From Anaerobacillus alkaliphilus (lineage in GTDB: Bacteria > Bacillota > Bacilli > Bacillales > Anaerobacillaceae), in assembly GCF_004116265.1 (NCBI RefSeq), contig NZ_QOUX01000021.1, forward strand, positions 124,001-188,000: 64,000 bases of DNA. Reading direction: 5' to 3'. Below, one piece after another: positions 27,508-37,107 of this stretch. Position 1 is the first letter of the stretch; every line of letters starts with the position of its first letter. The position numbers and the translations under genes were made by a program. The notes beneath the pieces are model-generated. The model ran no database searches and was not told the DNA's origin. It saw nothing but the letters and a program-made list of their open reading frames with translations.

Positions 27508-28233
27508 TTACACTCCTTTTTTATTCCCCCACAGTAAAGCATGAAGCTGTGGTAATACTCTTACTTGATTAAATTCTGGATCAATAATCACTTTACTAAC
27601 AAGCCAGTCTAGCTTTTTCAGTAGCTTTATTGAAAGTTGTTCATCATCATCAACTGTTAGATCATCATTGCCTACTTGAAGATAGAATGGTACAGTTGGG
27701 TACTTTTGATGAACTCTTTTTGCATAAGCTAAGTCTCCCTCATCAAAAATAACAACCTTCAAACTCACATGACCTTCGCCAATTCGCTTTGTTAAGGACT
27801 CTACTAAGCCATCGAGTTTTTCAAAATCAGTATTCATTCCACTACTAGGCGGCTTAGGCGAGATTGTTAGATCATCAATGCGTAACATCCACGCCTGCCA
27901 AACCGTCCCTTGAGTTTCTAGTCCAATCTTCATTTGTAAATTTTTCAAAGAATCTACTAGTTCGCCAAGTTGTTTCAATAGGGCTGGATTTCCTCCAGAT
28001 ATCGTAACATGTTGAAAGTTTTCCAATCCAATTTCTTTTAACTCATCAATAATTTCTACAGCAGTCATTAAGCGAATGTCATCTTTCCCTGTTCCATCCC
28101 AAGTAAAAGCAGAATCACACCACGAGCATTGATAATCACAGCCTGCCGTTCGGATAAACACTGTTTTTTTACCAATCACTGCGCCTTCGCCTTGGATTGT
28201 TGGCCCAAAAATCTCTAATACAGGTATTCTCAT
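27508..28233 (-). CDS. queE: 7-carboxy-7-deazaguanine synthase (radical SAM)
   Basis: Converts 6-carboxytetrahydropterin to 7-carboxy-7-deazaguanine by a radical rearrangement. The N-terminus reads [15 protein letters not shown], with the iron-sulfur ligands in [15 protein letters not shown] and a later [10 protein letters not shown]. It is 241 residues from this ATG, whose TGA-overlap with queD (ATGA) favours it over an in-frame GTG three codons upstream. Translational coupling in the que operon is likely. Confidence 0.95.
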   Translation of the reverse strand: MRIPVLEIFGPTIQGEGAVIGKKTVFIRTAGCDYQCSWCDSAFTWDGTGKDDIRLMTAVEIIDELKEIGLENFQHVTISGGNPALLKQLGELVDSLKNLQMKIGLETQGTVWQAWMLRIDDLTISPKPPSSGMNTDFEKLDGLVESLTKRIGEGHVSLKVVIFDEGDLAYAKRVHQKYPTVPFYLQVGNDDLTVDDDEQLSIKLLKKLDWLVSKVIIDPEFNQVRVLPQLHALLWGNKKGV

Positions 28234-28715
28234 TCCATCCACTCTCTTCTAGCTTCTGCATAGCTTGTTGGAGTTTCAAACAGCCGAACAAATTCTACTC
28301 TCGGCTCTAATCTTTGAAACTGACTTTTTTTCAAATAGTCAGCCATTTTCTCATAAATCCAAACAACCATATTTTCTGCAGTCGTATTCATTAGAGGTAA
28401 TGTTTCGTTTAAATACCTATGATCTAGGTAGATTTCAATTTCCTCTTTCCAAATCTTCTTTATATCACCAAAATCGATAGCAATACCGATTTCATCAGTA
28501 AAAGAGCTTATTCCAAAGATCACCTTATACGTATGACCGTGAAGGTTTTTGCATTTCCCTTCATAATGATGAAGGTGATGGGCCGAATCAAACGTGAATT
28601 CTTTACTTACCATTACACGTTTATTATGATATTTCAAATCCTTAATTTGAATATCTTCACCTAACTTCTGAAGATTATCAACGATACGAAAACCAAATAA
28701 GCCATCATTACACAT
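28230..28715 (-). CDS. queD: 6-carboxytetrahydropterin synthase
   Basis: Makes 6-carboxy-5,6,7,8-tetrahydropterin from dihydroneopterin triphosphate, the first pterin step to preQ0. The zinc and catalytic residues are in [22 protein letters not shown], and the Glu near the C-terminus in [14 protein letters not shown]. The ATG lies inside the end of queC, eight bases after GGAGG. At 161 residues it has a ~30-residue N-terminal extension compared with short QueD forms. Confidence 0.95.
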   Translation of the reverse strand: MCNDGLFGFRIVDNLQKLGEDIQIKDLKYHNKRVMVSKEFTFDSAHHLHHYEGKCKNLHGHTYKVIFGISSFTDEIGIAIDFGDIKKIWKEEIEIYLDHRYLNETLPLMNTTAENMVVWIYEKMADYLKKSQFQRLEPRVEFVRLFETPTSYAEARREWME

Positions 28716-29370
28716 GGAGCTTTCCTCCTTGCTCAGCTAAGAACTTTTGCAAACCGTCACTACGCAGTTTACAAGCAGGACACTCTCCACAACCATCACC
28801 AATAATTCCATTGTAACAAGTGAGTGTATTTTCTCTTATATATTCAAACGCACCAAGCTCATTTGCTAGTGCCCACGTTTCTTTTTTATCAATCCACATT
28901 AACGGTGTATGGATGACAAAATTGTAATCCATCGCCAAATTTAACGTGACATTTAAAGATTTCACAAACATATCTCGGCAATCTGGGTAACCTGAAAAAT
29001 CAGTTTCACAAACTCCAGTGATTAGATTATTAATCCCTTTTGCTTTTGCCATGATTGCTGCAAACGATAAGAAAAGATGATTACGCCCATCAACAAAGGT
29101 TGTAGGCAACCCTCCACCTTCGCCTTCTTTTATCTCAATATCAGTTCTCGTTAATGCATTAGAAGTAAGCTGATTTAACAGGCTCATATCAATCACCGTG
29201 TTTTTCACACCTTGGTCTTGAGCTATCTTTTTAGCTACTTCTATCTCTTCTTTGTGTCTTTGGTTGTAGTCGAACGTTACTGTTTCTACTTCATCAAAGT
29301 TCTTCAATGCCCAAAACAGACAGGTCGTCGAATCCTGACCGCCACTGAAAACCACCAATGCTTTCTTCAT
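28708..29370 (-). CDS. queC: 7-cyano-7-deazaguanine synthase
   Basis: Turns 7-carboxy-7-deazaguanine into preQ0 with ATP and ammonia. The PP-loop FSGGQDST is at about residues 8-15, [11 protein letters not shown] is typical, and the zinc cluster is [10 protein letters not shown] with an earlier Cys in TLTCYNG. 220 residues, usual length. First gene of the operon; AAGGAG lies ahead of the ATG and is part of the preQ1 riboswitch tail. Confidence 0.96.
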   Translation of the reverse strand: MKKALVVFSGGQDSTTCLFWALKNFDEVETVTFDYNQRHKEEIEVAKKIAQDQGVKNTVIDMSLLNQLTSNALTRTDIEIKEGEGGGLPTTFVDGRNHLFLSFAAIMAKAKGINNLITGVCETDFSGYPDCRDMFVKSLNVTLNLAMDYNFVIHTPLMWIDKKETWALANELGAFEYIRENTLTCYNGIIGDGCGECPACKLRSDGLQKFLAEQGGKLHV

Positions 29371-29381
29371 ATATAAACCAC

Positions 29382-29421
29382 TCCTTAGTTTTTTTTAACG
29401 AGAGGAGATCGCGAACTCTCG
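29382..29421 (-). promoter_or_regulatory. preQ1-I riboswitch controlling queCDEF
   Basis: The minus strand reads CGAGAG (P1), an 11-base loop TTCGCGATCTC, CTCTCG (P1'), then an A-rich tail with AAAAAACTAAGGAG. This is the compact preQ1 class I aptamer, whose A-tract folds into the P1 groove as an H-type pseudoknot and takes up the Shine-Dalgarno AAGGAG when preQ1 is bound. Control is therefore probably at translation initiation of queC. Confidence 0.85.
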
Positions 29422-29427
29422 AAATGC

Positions 29428-29502
29428 AATGTAGAATGCAAAATTTAGAATGTAACATGGTAAAATTTTATATCTACATTTTACATTCTACATTCTACAT
29501 TA
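29428..29502. repeat. Heptamer-repeat hairpin element (que upstream)
   Basis: Left arm AATGTAGAATGC…TTTAGAATGTAA (from 29428) and right arm CTACATTTTACATTCTACAT (29474-29501) are inverted copies built of the 7-mers GTAGAAT and GTAAAAT. It forms a long AT-rich hairpin just upstream of the riboswitch and covers the place where the que promoter is expected. Confidence 0.75.
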
Positions 29503-29546
29503 ATTCTTTTTAAAAATATACGTTATAACTTGGTAATTAGCACACT

Positions 29547-29581
29547 AAAACCCCTTTAGTGCATTAACCGCGCTAAAGGGG
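29547..29581 (-). terminator. Terminator of dnaC
   Basis: CCCCTTTAG (29551-29559) pairs perfectly with CTAAAGGGG (29573-29581), and TTTT follows on the minus strand. It is ~200 bases beyond the dnaC stop; repeats lie in between. Confidence 0.65.
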
Positions 29582-29644
29582 ATTGCATTCTATATGGCAC
29601 AACAAATAATCTATTAAAAATTCTCCAAGTGAATACTCTCACCA

Positions 29645-29684
29645 ATTCTTAATTCATAATTCATAATTGACAATTGACAATTGA
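29645..29684. repeat. Heptamer-repeat tract (AATTCAT/AATTGAC type)
   Basis: Direct 7-mers: AATTCAT, AATTCAT, AATTGAC, AATTGAC, AATTGAT in succession. It belongs to the second subtype of the heptamer family also seen at 31300, 50470, 52210 and 52410. Confidence 0.8.
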
Positions 29685-29786
29685 TAGTTACGCTCCTGCC
29701 TCTGCGGTCCAGTAGGTCCTCGAGGCAAAGCTGCATGTAGTATTTCTTAGAAGTAAACCATGAGGTGAACGAGGTCAGTAGCTTCG

Positions 29787-31157
29787 CTACGCGTTTGCTC
29801 CCGCTGGAAGATCTCGTTCATCAAAACGCCGTTCGAGGTTTACGAATTTGTTGTATTCTTTAACAAAGGCAAGCTCAACGGTTCCAACGGGACCATTCCT
29901 TTGTTTCGCAATAATGATTTCAATAATATCCTTGTTCTCAGATTCTTTATCATAGTAATCATCACGATATAAGAAGGCAACAATATCGGCATCCTGCTCA
30001 ATACTTCCTGATTCACGAATATCAGACATCATTGGTCGTTTATCTTGACGCGACTCTACTCCACGAGATAACTGCGATAAGGCTATTACAGGCACTTCTA
30101 ATTCCCTAGCAATCCCTTTTAGTGATCTAGAAATCTCTGAAACTTCCTGTTGCCTATTTTCACCGCTACGGCCATCGCCACGAATTAACTGTAAGTAATC
30201 AATCAAAATCATGCCTAAACCCTTTTCCTGCTTTAGCCTTCGACACTTGGCTCGGATATCATTAACACGAATACCTGGGGTATCATCAATATATATACCC
30301 GCTTTTGATAGGCTACCCATAGCCATTGTTAGCTTTGTCCAATCCTCTTCTATCAGTGAACCTGTACGAAGTCTTTGAGCATCAAGGTTTCCTTCTGCAC
30401 AAATCATCCTCATTACTAGCTGAGATGCACCCATCTCTAAACTAAAGATTGCTACGTTCTCATCTGTTTTTGTTGCCACATTTTGAGCAATGTTTAACGC
30501 AAAGGCAGTCTTACCTACTGAAGGACGTGCGGCCACAATAATTAGATCATTACGCTGAAATCCAGCTGTCATTCGATCTAACTCAGAGAAACCAGTTGGA
30601 ATTCCAGTTATATCGCCTGTCCTATTTTGCAATTTTTCAATATTATCATATGCTTCAACTAATACATCTTTAATAGATATAAATGCACCTGTATTTTTTT
30701 TACGAGAAACTTCTAAAATAGTTTTCTCTGCTTCACTTAATACAGTGTCTACTTCTTCTTCTTCAGCATAGCCATCTGCAGCAATATTAGATGCAACGCG
30801 AATTAATCGTCTTAACAATGATTTTTCTTCAACGATTTTACTATAGTATTCAATATTAGCTGCCGTTGGAGCTGAGCTAGCTAAGTCACTTAAATAAGAG
30901 ACTCCGCCTACTTCTTCTAACCATTTCTTATCTTGGAGTTCTGCCGTTACAGTTATTAAATCAACAGGCTCACCTTTTTCAGCTAAATGGATCATCACGC
31001 TGTAAATCCGCTGATGGGCTGCCCGGTAGAAATCTTCAGGTTGTAACCTCTCGGATGCTGAAACAAGTGCTTCTGCTTCTAGGAAAATTGCGCCTAAAAC
31101 CGCTTGTTCTGCCTCAATATTTTGTGGTGGAGTACGATCAGCGAATAACTCACTCAT
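29787..31157 (-). CDS. dnaC: Replicative DNA helicase (DnaB-type)
   Basis: Ring helicase that unwinds DNA at the fork; in Bacillus the gene is called dnaC. 456 residues. The N-terminal DnaB domain begins PPQNIEAEQAVLGAIFLE; the RecA-like motor shows Walker A AARPSVGKTAFALN, the H1a FSLEMGASQLVMRM, Walker B MILIDYLQLI, and the arginine-finger region IAKQRNGPVGT. AGAGGTGA precedes the ATG. It follows rplI in the same direction, with a 178-base repeat-filled gap. Confidence 0.97.
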   Translation of the reverse strand: MSELFADRTPPQNIEAEQAVLGAIFLEAEALVSASERLQPEDFYRAAHQRIYSVMIHLAEKGEPVDLITVTAELQDKKWLEEVGGVSYLSDLASSAPTAANIEYYSKIVEEKSLLRRLIRVASNIAADGYAEEEEVDTVLSEAEKTILEVSRKKNTGAFISIKDVLVEAYDNIEKLQNRTGDITGIPTGFSELDRMTAGFQRNDLIIVAARPSVGKTAFALNIAQNVATKTDENVAIFSLEMGASQLVMRMICAEGNLDAQRLRTGSLIEEDWTKLTMAMGSLSKAGIYIDDTPGIRVNDIRAKCRRLKQEKGLGMILIDYLQLIRGDGRSGENRQQEVSEISRSLKGIARELEVPVIALSQLSRGVESRQDKRPMMSDIRESGSIEQDADIVAFLYRDDYYDKESENKDIIEIIIAKQRNGPVGTVELAFVKEYNKFVNLERRFDERDLPAGANA

Positions 31158-31180
31158 GATGGTTTCACCTCTTTATAAAA

Positions 31181-31334
31181 AGTAGAATGCATTATAAATG
31201 TAAAATGTAGAATTTAGAATGTAGAATGCCTAGTTAAGCTTCGAAGCTTATTCCCTAAAAACAATTCTCCATTTTCAATTCTACATTTATCACTCATCTT
31301 TTAATTCCTAATTCACAATTCACAATTGACAATT
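31181..31334. repeat. Heptamer-repeat hairpin element (dnaC-rplI gap)
   Basis: Left arm of GTAGAAT/GTAAAAT units (31181-31230), a core AAGCTTCGAAGCTTA (31235-31250), then inverted arm units (TTCTACA, 31279-31286) and a tail of AATTCAC/AATTGAC 7-mers (31302-31334). It fills nearly the whole gap between dnaC and rplI. Confidence 0.8.
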
Positions 31335-31335
31335 A

Positions 31336-31782
31336 TTACTTCTCTTCCACTACATGTACTTTAATCGTCGCCGTTACTTCTGAATGCAGTTTAACAGGAA
31401 CGTTTGTATAGCCTAACGCTCGAATTGGCTCATCTAGCTCAATTTTACGCTTATCAATTTTCTTCTTCATTTTTGCCAATGTATCTGCAATTTGTTTACT
31501 AGTTACTGCGCCAAATAGACGGCCACCTTCACCAGACTTAGCTTTTATTTCAACTGTAAGTTTTTCTAGTTCATCTTTGTAAGCTTTTGCTTCATTAAGC
31601 TTTTCTTCAGCACGCTTCTCTTCGCCTTGTTTCTTTACTTCTAATGTTTTTAAGTTTCCAGCGCTTGCTTCAGCTGCTAATTTGTTTGGTAGTAAAAAGT
31701 TTCTTGCATAGCCTTCAGAAACATTTTTCACTTCACCTTTTTTCCCTTTACCTTTAACATCTTCTAAAAAAATTACTTTCAT
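31336..31782 (-). CDS. rplI: 50S ribosomal protein L9
   Basis: Structural protein near the L1 stalk; 148 residues. [17 protein letters not shown] and [17 protein letters not shown] form the N-terminal rRNA-binding domain, joined by a long charged helix (~41-75) to the C-terminal domain with [14 protein letters not shown]. The ATG overlaps the gdpP stop (ATGA), so translation is coupled. Confidence 0.97.
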   Translation of the reverse strand: MKVIFLEDVKGKGKKGEVKNVSEGYARNFLLPNKLAAEASAGNLKTLEVKKQGEEKRAEEKLNEAKAYKDELEKLTVEIKAKSGEGGRLFGAVTSKQIADTLAKMKKKIDKRKIELDEPIRALGYTNVPVKLHSEVTATIKVHVVEEK

Positions 31783-33749
31783 TCGGTTTTTCCCCCTTCA
31801 AAATACTCATCTATTTTTTCCTTTAATAATTGTTCTGCTTCATCTAAGGTGACATCACCTAATTGAGTAGCTGCATTTGATAAATGGCCACCACCATCAA
31901 GCCTCTCCATAATAAGTTGTACATTCACTTTCCCAAGCGATCTTGCACTAATACTTACCGCTCCATCTTTCCGTTTTGAAATAACAAACGATGCAACAAC
32001 ACCATTCATCGATAAGAGTGTATCTGCTGCTTGAGCAATTAGTACTTGGCTACAAACTTCATCAGGGTGACCTTTGGCAACCGCGATACCGTTACGATAT
32101 ATATGAGCACTTTCAATTAAACGAGAGCGCTTAATATACTGATCTAAATCTTGTTTTAATAAGTTTTGCACTAAACTTGGATCAGCACCTTGTGACCTCA
32201 AGTACGATGCGGCATCAAATGTTCTAGACCCCGTTCGAACTGCAAAGCTTTTTGTATCAACTATAATTCCCGCAAGCAATGCAGTTGCTTCTAATAAATC
32301 TAGTTTTGTTTGCTTTGGTTGGTATTCTAAAAGCTCCGTTATCAACTCTGCTGTTGATGATGCATAAGGTTCCATGTAGACAAGAACAGCTTCATTAATA
32401 AACTCTTCACCACGACGGTGATGGTCAATCACAATGACACGATCTATACGTTCTAAAAGCTTTGGCTCTATGACTAAAGAAGGTTTATGTGTATCTACAA
32501 CAACTAAAAGAGTGTTCGAGGTCACTTCTTCTAAAGCTTCCTCTGGAGAGATAAAGTGTGCCCATAGACGGTCATGCTTCTCTACTTCCTCCATCAACTT
32601 ACCAACATCTCTACTTATGTTATTTGGATCTAAAACAATATAACCTTCTTTTCCGCTTAGTTCAGCTAGCTTTAGTACTCCAATTGACGCTCCAATTGAG
32701 TCCATGTCAGGATTTATATGCCCCATAATCATGATACGATCGCTTTCTAATATAAAGTCACGAATCGCATGGGAGATGACTCTAGCTCTAACTCGTGTAC
32801 GTTTTTCAACTGCATTAGACTTTCCACCATAAAAACGTACTTTTCCATTTTTTTGTTTAATAGCAACTTGGTCGCCACCTCTACCAAGCGCTAAATCTAA
32901 ACTCGATTGAGCTAAAGTACCGAGTTCTTGCAGAGAACCTTGGCCGCTGCCGACACCGATACTAAGTGTGATTGGGATTTTTTCACGTGCAGTTGCTTCC
33001 CTTACTTCGTCTAGTAAATCAAATTTCGTTTCCTCAATTTCTTCTAACACTTCTTGACGAAAAATTGCTAAAAAGCGATCAGAAGAAGTTCTTCTAAGGA
33101 AAATCCCATGATCTTTTGACCATCTGTTAAGAATTGAAGTTACTTGACTCATTAGCTTACTTCTAATCTGGTCTTCCATACCTTGTGTAACTTCATCATA
33201 GTTGTCTAGATAAATAATAGCAATAACAGTTTGTTCCTTTTCGTACATCTTTTTCACTTTTGATTCTTCTGTAATATCAAAGAAATAGATTAATCTCTCT
33301 TCACGTTTAAATGTTGCACGAAATACATTTTCTCCAAGTTGGATGGTTACTTCTTTTAGATCAAGACCCAAGGCAGTGTGAAGCTCTTCATCAATTTTAG
33401 CTATCGGCTGACCAATACAATCATCCTCGATAATTGACATCACCATCGGATTTGCCCACAATATTACCTTGTCTTCGTTATAAAGTAAGATACCAATTGG
33501 AAGCTTTGTAACAGCTTCTTCACCAGCCTTATTGACACGGTAGGATAACGTCGAAATATATTCTTCTATTTCCTTTTTAAATGTTCTTTTTGCTTGTATT
33601 GTATAAAAAAGTAAGAGAGCAATGATCATCAATCCTAATAACCCTATGACCCATTGGTATATCATCAGTATCCCAATAAAAATAACTGCCACAGTAAATA
33701 TTGCAATGATATGATATCCATGCAACCTTTTCATTAGAAACTCTGGCAT
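31779..33749 (-). CDS. gdpP: Cyclic di-AMP phosphodiesterase GdpP
   Basis: Membrane phosphodiesterase of 656 residues that breaks down c-di-AMP to pApA and so tunes potassium and wall homeostasis. Two membrane spans (about 10-50) precede a PAS-like domain (~85-150) and a degenerate GGDEF domain (~170-300; the signature is not GGDEF). The DHH catalytic domain has [16 protein letters not shown] and [16 protein letters not shown]1 ends with [13 protein letters not shown]. It overlaps rplI by four bases and lies 15 bases after yybS. Confidence 0.95.
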   Translation of the reverse strand: MPEFLMKRLHGYHIIAIFTVAVIFIGILMIYQWVIGLLGLMIIALLLFYTIQAKRTFKKEIEEYISTLSYRVNKAGEEAVTKLPIGILLYNEDKVILWANPMVMSIIEDDCIGQPIAKIDEELHTALGLDLKEVTIQLGENVFRATFKREERLIYFFDITEESKVKKMYEKEQTVIAIIYLDNYDEVTQGMEDQIRSKLMSQVTSILNRWSKDHGIFLRRTSSDRFLAIFRQEVLEEIEETKFDLLDEVREATAREKIPITLSIGVGSGQGSLQELGTLAQSSLDLALGRGGDQVAIKQKNGKVRFYGGKSNAVEKRTRVRARVISHAIRDFILESDRIMIMGHINPDMDSIGASIGVLKLAELSGKEGYIVLDPNNISRDVGKLMEEVEKHDRLWAHFISPEEALEEVTSNTLLVVVDTHKPSLVIEPKLLERIDRVIVIDHHRRGEEFINEAVLVYMEPYASSTAELITELLEYQPKQTKLDLLEATALLAGIIVDTKSFAVRTGSRTFDAASYLRSQGADPSLVQNLLKQDLDQYIKRSRLIESAHIYRNGIAVAKGHPDEVCSQVLIAQAADTLLSMNGVVASFVISKRKDGAVSISARSLGKVNVQLIMERLDGGGHLSNAATQLGDVTLDEAEQLLKEKIDEYFEGGKTE

Positions 33750-33764
33750 AATTTCAACTCCTAA

Positions 33765-34700
33765 TTAACTCGAGTTTTTTATTCTTTTTCGCAGTTCAAA
33801 TCCTAAATCAATTATACCTAATATTCGATAGATATAAAGAAGAAATGGTAAGAAAAACGTCACGATGATGACAATAACGGATATAGATTTATGAAACCCT
33901 TTGGCATGAATGTAAAAAAAGACAACAGCTAGACCTTGAATAGTCATTGCAATTTCTAATAGAGGGAACAAGTTCCACATAACAAGATATAGAGCAGTTC
34001 CTTCTTCTAGGCCTACTAGTATAAAAATGGAGGCTATTAAATAATACCAGAGAAAAGACTTTGGAAATCCCCATTCACGAAACGGTTTGAAGTGAGCAAC
34101 CTTTATTCGTAGCCTCTTTAGTACAGCATATGCAATCAACTGAATAAAAAGGGCATAAAAAACTCCGGTTGTAATAATTAGCGATGGTGCTAAAAAGATT
34201 ATTCTTTCAATAAAATCAAGTAACGGTTCAAGTTGAGTTCTAGGGTCTTGACCGATGGCCACTAACATTGCTTCAGCAGTTTGCACTGACTCTAACATTA
34301 ATTCCTGAATCACCTTAATAGGATTTAAATCAAAAACAACAATACTTACGATAAAAGATAAGATCAAATTAGCAATGTATGCTAAACTTCCACCAAGGAG
34401 CACAGTAAAAGCAGATTTCTTCCGCCTGTATAATTCTCCTACTACAATACCACTACTTCCAAACATAATGGCGCTTGTAAGTAATACAAAACCTCCAATA
34501 ATAAAAGAAACAAACGACGCGACAACCCAAAGCATCAGACCAGGTTTCCACCCATTTCTTACTGTGTATACAATAAATGGTAATGGTAAAATCCATATTA
34601 ATACCGAAGCAAGAATTGGTAGCACAACTGTTGCGAAGGCAAGGATCGCAAAAATAGCTGCGAATATTGCCCCTTCAGTCATTACCTTTGTATTTTTCAT
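33765..34700 (-). CDS. yybS: DUF2232 membrane protein (YybS)
   Basis: A 311-residue integral membrane protein with about eight to nine hydrophobic segments, matching the DUF2232 family. Its position ahead of gdpP and rplI matches yybS of Bacillus subtilis. Function is not known. The ATG at 34700 follows GGAGAGGGAAG; a longer reading from 34781 runs through a hairpin and has no ribosome site. Confidence 0.85.
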   Translation of the reverse strand: MKNTKVMTEGAIFAAIFAILAFATVVLPILASVLIWILPLPFIVYTVRNGWKPGLMLWVVASFVSFIIGGFVLLTSAIMFGSSGIVVGELYRRKKSAFTVLLGGSLAYIANLILSFIVSIVVFDLNPIKVIQELMLESVQTAEAMLVAIGQDPRTQLEPLLDFIERIIFLAPSLIITTGVFYALFIQLIAYAVLKRLRIKVAHFKPFREWGFPKSFLWYYLIASIFILVGLEEGTALYLVMWNLFPLLEIAMTIQGLAVVFFYIHAKGFHKSISVIVIIVTFFLPFLLYIYRILGIIDLGFELRKRIKNSS

Positions 34701-34749
34701 GTAACTTCCCTCTCCTCTAAAGGCTGTTTTCGCAAAGTTAGTTGCTTTC

Positions 34750-34777
34750 GTAAAAATCCCAAAAGCCGGATTTTTAC
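34750..34777 (-). promoter_or_regulatory. Hairpin in the yybS leader
   Basis: GTAAAAATCC (34750-34759) pairs perfectly with GGATTTTTAC (34768-34777) around an eight-base loop. It lies ~50 bases ahead of the yybS start and could act as an attenuator-like structure; no T tract is present. Confidence 0.35.
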
Positions 34778-34985
34778 ACAAAATACTAAGAATTCACAAC
34801 TAAGTTAGTAAGTATTGCTCTTTTCTTACATAATTTATTGGCTGATATCTTCATCTAGGGTATTTATCCGATTATTTTAGGGTAAAAAAGCCACAATGTT
34901 TACGAAAAGAACCTTTCTAAAAAAACCTCTTATTCACTCTCCTGATTATAAACGAAGTTGTTGTTTTTTAAAAATAGAGTCGATT

Positions 34986-35045
34986 TTTTTCTTATACTAT
35001 CAGATTAATTATTCATTTTCACCATAATTGATAGTATAAGAAAAA
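34986..35045. repeat. 17-bp inverted repeat with 26-base loop
   Basis: TTTTTCTTATACTATCA (34986-35002) is the exact reverse complement of TGATAGTATAAGAAAAA (35029-35045). It lies 12 bases after the Ktr stop. The T runs lie on the wrong side for a simple terminator on the minus strand. Confidence 0.8.
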
Positions 35046-35057
35046 TTTCGGTTAAGT

Positions 35058-35714
35058 TTATAATCCTTCTTCTTCAAAAACTCTTAAGTCATTATTTTGG
35101 CCAATTAAAATTAAGATATCATTTTCTAATATTAGCTGGTCAGGAAAAGGCGTAATAATGACATCATCACCTCTTTTAATTCCTAAGATCGTACAGCCGT
35201 ATTTGGCTCGTATGTCTAACTTTGCGATTGTCTTATTTGCTACTTTTTTCGAAGCTATGAGCTCCATAATACTGTAATCAGGTGATAATTCGATGTAATC
35301 AATAATCTTTTCCGAAACTAGATAATGGGCAATTCTTATCCCCATATCTTTTTCAGGGTGAATAATACGATCTGCTCCAATTTTTTCAACCACTTTATGA
35401 TGATAGTTATTTTGTGCTTTCACCCACACATGCTTTACTTTAAGTTCCTTTAATAGTAATGTGCACAGAATACTTGCTTGAATATTATCCCCTATCGCAA
35501 CAATTACGTACTCAAAATTCCGGATCCCCAAAGATAATAGGGTGTTTTCGTCAGTAGCATTGGCTACGACAGCATGTGTGGAGTAGTTTGCAAAGTTATG
35601 GACTCTTTCTTCATTTATATCTATCGCCAAAACTTCATGCCCCATCTTATAGAGTTCTCTACAAACACTTCCACCAAATCTACCAAGCCCAACTACTGCA
35701 AATTGCTTTTTCAA
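35058..35714 (-). CDS. Potassium uptake regulatory subunit, KtrA/KtrC type
   Basis: Cytoplasmic RCK gating subunit of a Ktr potassium channel. 218 residues. The Rossmann RCK_N domain starts FAVVGLGRFGGSVCRELY with the acidic end VLAIDINEERV; RCK_C follows from about 135 (YSIMELIASKKVANKTIA) and in homologues binds c-di-AMP. The TTG at 35714 is nine bases from AAGGGG and gives the family start MKKQFAVVGLGRFG; upstream in-frame ATGs overlap that site. No ktrB/ktrD gene is adjacent, like the lone ktrC of Bacillus subtilis. Its nearness to gdpP is notable since both act in c-di-AMP/K+ control. Confidence 0.88.
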   Translation of the reverse strand: MKKQFAVVGLGRFGGSVCRELYKMGHEVLAIDINEERVHNFANYSTHAVVANATDENTLLSLGIRNFEYVIVAIGDNIQASILCTLLLKELKVKHVWVKAQNNYHHKVVEKIGADRIIHPEKDMGIRIAHYLVSEKIIDYIELSPDYSIMELIASKKVANKTIAKLDIRAKYGCTILGIKRGDDVIITPFPDQLILENDILILIGQNNDLRVFEEEGL

Positions 35715-35785
35715 ACATACCATCCCCTTTTTACTTTCCAAAATAACCGGCATTCCTTATTATAGGTAAGTTTCTGCTAAAATAT

Positions 35786-35820
35786 AAAAAAGGGGATAGA
35801 CTATAAGCCATCCCCTTTTT
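35786..35820. terminator. Terminator of the rpsF-ssbA-rpsR operon
   Basis: AAAAAAGGGGAT pairs with ATCCCCTTTTT around a 12-base loop, with A/T runs on both sides. It lies eight bases past the rpsR stop and can stop transcription in both directions. Confidence 0.85.
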
Positions 35821-35828
35821 ATAAATCC

Positions 35829-36074
35829 TTATTCCCCGCTTACGTACGGTAATAAAGCGATTTGACGTGCACGTTTAATTGCAGTCGTTAATTGACGTTG
35901 GTACTTAGCAGAAGTTCCAGTTACACGACGAGGTAAAATTTTACCACGCTCAGAAACGAAACGCTTAAGTAGGTCAACATTTTTGTAGTCGATTTTCGTG
36001 ATTTTGTTTACTGTAAAGTAACATACTTTACGGCGTTTCGCACCACGGCCACCACGACGTCCTCCCATTGCCAT
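35829..36074 (-). CDS. rpsR: 30S ribosomal protein S18
   Basis: Small-subunit protein that pairs with S6 on the platform; 81 residues. [27 protein letters not shown] and [30 protein letters not shown] are conserved. The glycine/arginine-rich start [14 protein letters not shown] is usual for Bacillaceae. AAGGAGG lies eight bases before the ATG. Last gene of the operon. Confidence 0.97.
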   Translation of the reverse strand: MAMGGRRGGRGAKRRKVCYFTVNKITKIDYKNVDLLKRFVSERGKILPRRVTGTSAKYQRQLTTAIKRARQIALLPYVSGE

Positions 36075-36155
36075 TCAAAAAACCTCCTTCACTGATAAAT
36101 TTTTATATTCGTAGGGTTACCCCTCATAAAAGTTAATAGTTAAAAGCCAATAGAT

Positions 36156-36677
36156 CTAAAATGGTAAATCATCATCTGAGATGTCAATTGGCTTGCCATC
36201 ACTAGCGAATGGATCATCAGAAAATGACTGATTACTACGGCCATAATTATTTTGGTTTTGGTTTTGATTATTAGGATAACCACCCTGACCCTGATTTGAG
36301 TTAGGGTTAGGATTATTATAATACTCTCCTCCACCACCCTGATTTCCACCACCAGCACCTTTTGTTTCAAGGAACTGTACAGTGTCTGCAACAACTTCTG
36401 TTATAAAAACTTTCTTGCCTTCGTTGTTTTCATAGTTGCGAGTTTGCAGTCTTCCATCAATTCCCGCTAAGCTTCCTTTACGTAAGTAATTAGCAACATT
36501 TTCTGCTTGTTTACGCCAAATCACTACATTGATAAAGTCCGCTTCACGATTTCCTTGTTGGTTTGAAAATGGTCTATTTACAGCAAGTGTAATACTCGCC
36601 ACAGCAATTCCATTTGGTGTGTACTTAAGTTCAGGATCTCTAGTTAGGCGGCCAACCAAAACAACACGGTTAAGCAT
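36156..36677 (-). CDS. ssbA: Single-stranded DNA-binding protein
   Basis: Binds single-stranded DNA at the fork and recruits partners. 173 residues: OB fold at about 1-106 ([23 protein letters not shown]), a Gln/Asn/Gly-rich linker, and the acidic tip DDDLPF that binds partner proteins. GGAGGGG precedes the ATG. It lies between rpsF and rpsR as in Bacillus subtilis. Confidence 0.97.
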   Translation of the reverse strand: MLNRVVLVGRLTRDPELKYTPNGIAVASITLAVNRPFSNQQGNREADFINVVIWRKQAENVANYLRKGSLAGIDGRLQTRNYENNEGKKVFITEVVADTVQFLETKGAGGGNQGGGGEYYNNPNPNSNQGQGGYPNNQNQNQNNYGRSNQSFSDDPFASDGKPIDISDDDLPF

Positions 36678-36708
36678 CAGTACCCCTCCCCATTCTATCT
36701 ACTAGTTC

Positions 36709-36996
36709 TTATTCTTCGTCTTTAGTAATAAGTAAACGAATTACGTCTTCGTTAATTTTGATTAAACGATCGAATTCTGCGATTGCAGCTGGCTCAGCTG
36801 TTACGTTTAGTAATACATAGAAGCCTTCACGGAAGTCTTCAATTTCATAAGCTAAACGACGCTTACCCATTTCATCAGCCTTGTCGATAGTAGCACCATT
36901 ATCAGTTAAAACGCCGTTAAAACGTTCGATTAACTCTTTAGTTGCAGCTTCTTCAAGGTTTGGTCGAATAATGTACATGATTTCATATTTACGCAT
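36709..36996 (-). CDS. rpsF: 30S ribosomal protein S6
   Basis: Ribosomal platform protein of 95 residues; forms a heterodimer with S18. [18 protein letters not shown] and [20 protein letters not shown] are conserved. AAGGAGGTGA precedes the ATG. First gene of the rpsF-ssbA-rpsR operon; its leader carries a possible S6:S18 site. Confidence 0.97.
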   Translation of the reverse strand: MRKYEIMYIIRPNLEEAATKELIERFNGVLTDNGATIDKADEMGKRRLAYEIEDFREGFYVLLNVTAEPAAIAEFDRLIKINEDVIRLLITKDEE

Positions 36997-37014
36997 TTGT
37001 ACGTCACCTCCTTT

Positions 37015-37062
37015 TGGTCTAGCGGCCCCTCTTTATACGAGGAGCAAGGGGCGAATAACACA
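37015..37062 (-). promoter_or_regulatory. Possible S6:S18 autoregulatory leader
   Basis: On the minus strand GCCCCT (37047-37052) pairs with AGGGGC (37025-37030) around a stem-loop, followed directly by CCGC. A hairpin with a CCG element next to the stem, mimicking the 16S site, is the described S6:S18 binding motif ahead of rpsF. Match judged by eye only. Confidence 0.45.
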
Positions 37063-37107
37063 ACAATATAACTTGTCATTTACTCGCATTTATCGATTAT
37101 AACAGAA

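Larger units (their letters stand above)
29371..29786. other. 416-base interval between queC and dnaC
   Basis: Holds the preQ1 riboswitch, a heptamer-repeat hairpin (29428-29502), the dnaC terminator (29547-29581) and a second heptamer tract (29645-29684). Next to the dnaC end is a GC-richer stretch (29685-29780), GCTCCTGCCTCTGCGG and TCCTCGAGGCAAAGC, that resembles repeats near 23350 and 38570. No gene is seen. Confidence 0.7.
34701..35057. other. 357-base gene-free interval between yybS and the Ktr gene
   Basis: AT-rich. It contains the yybS leader hairpin (34750-34777) and a 17-bp inverted repeat (34986-35045). No small gene or RNA is recognised otherwise. Confidence 0.6.

Noticed and set aside
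29428-31334. Possible CRISPR array made of the heptamer repeats
   Set aside because: Units are 7 bases without unique spacers of constant length; no cas genes anywhere in the window.
36140-36394. 84-codon minus-strand open frame in ssbA
   Set aside because: Out-of-phase reading of the Asn/Gly-rich linker of SSB.
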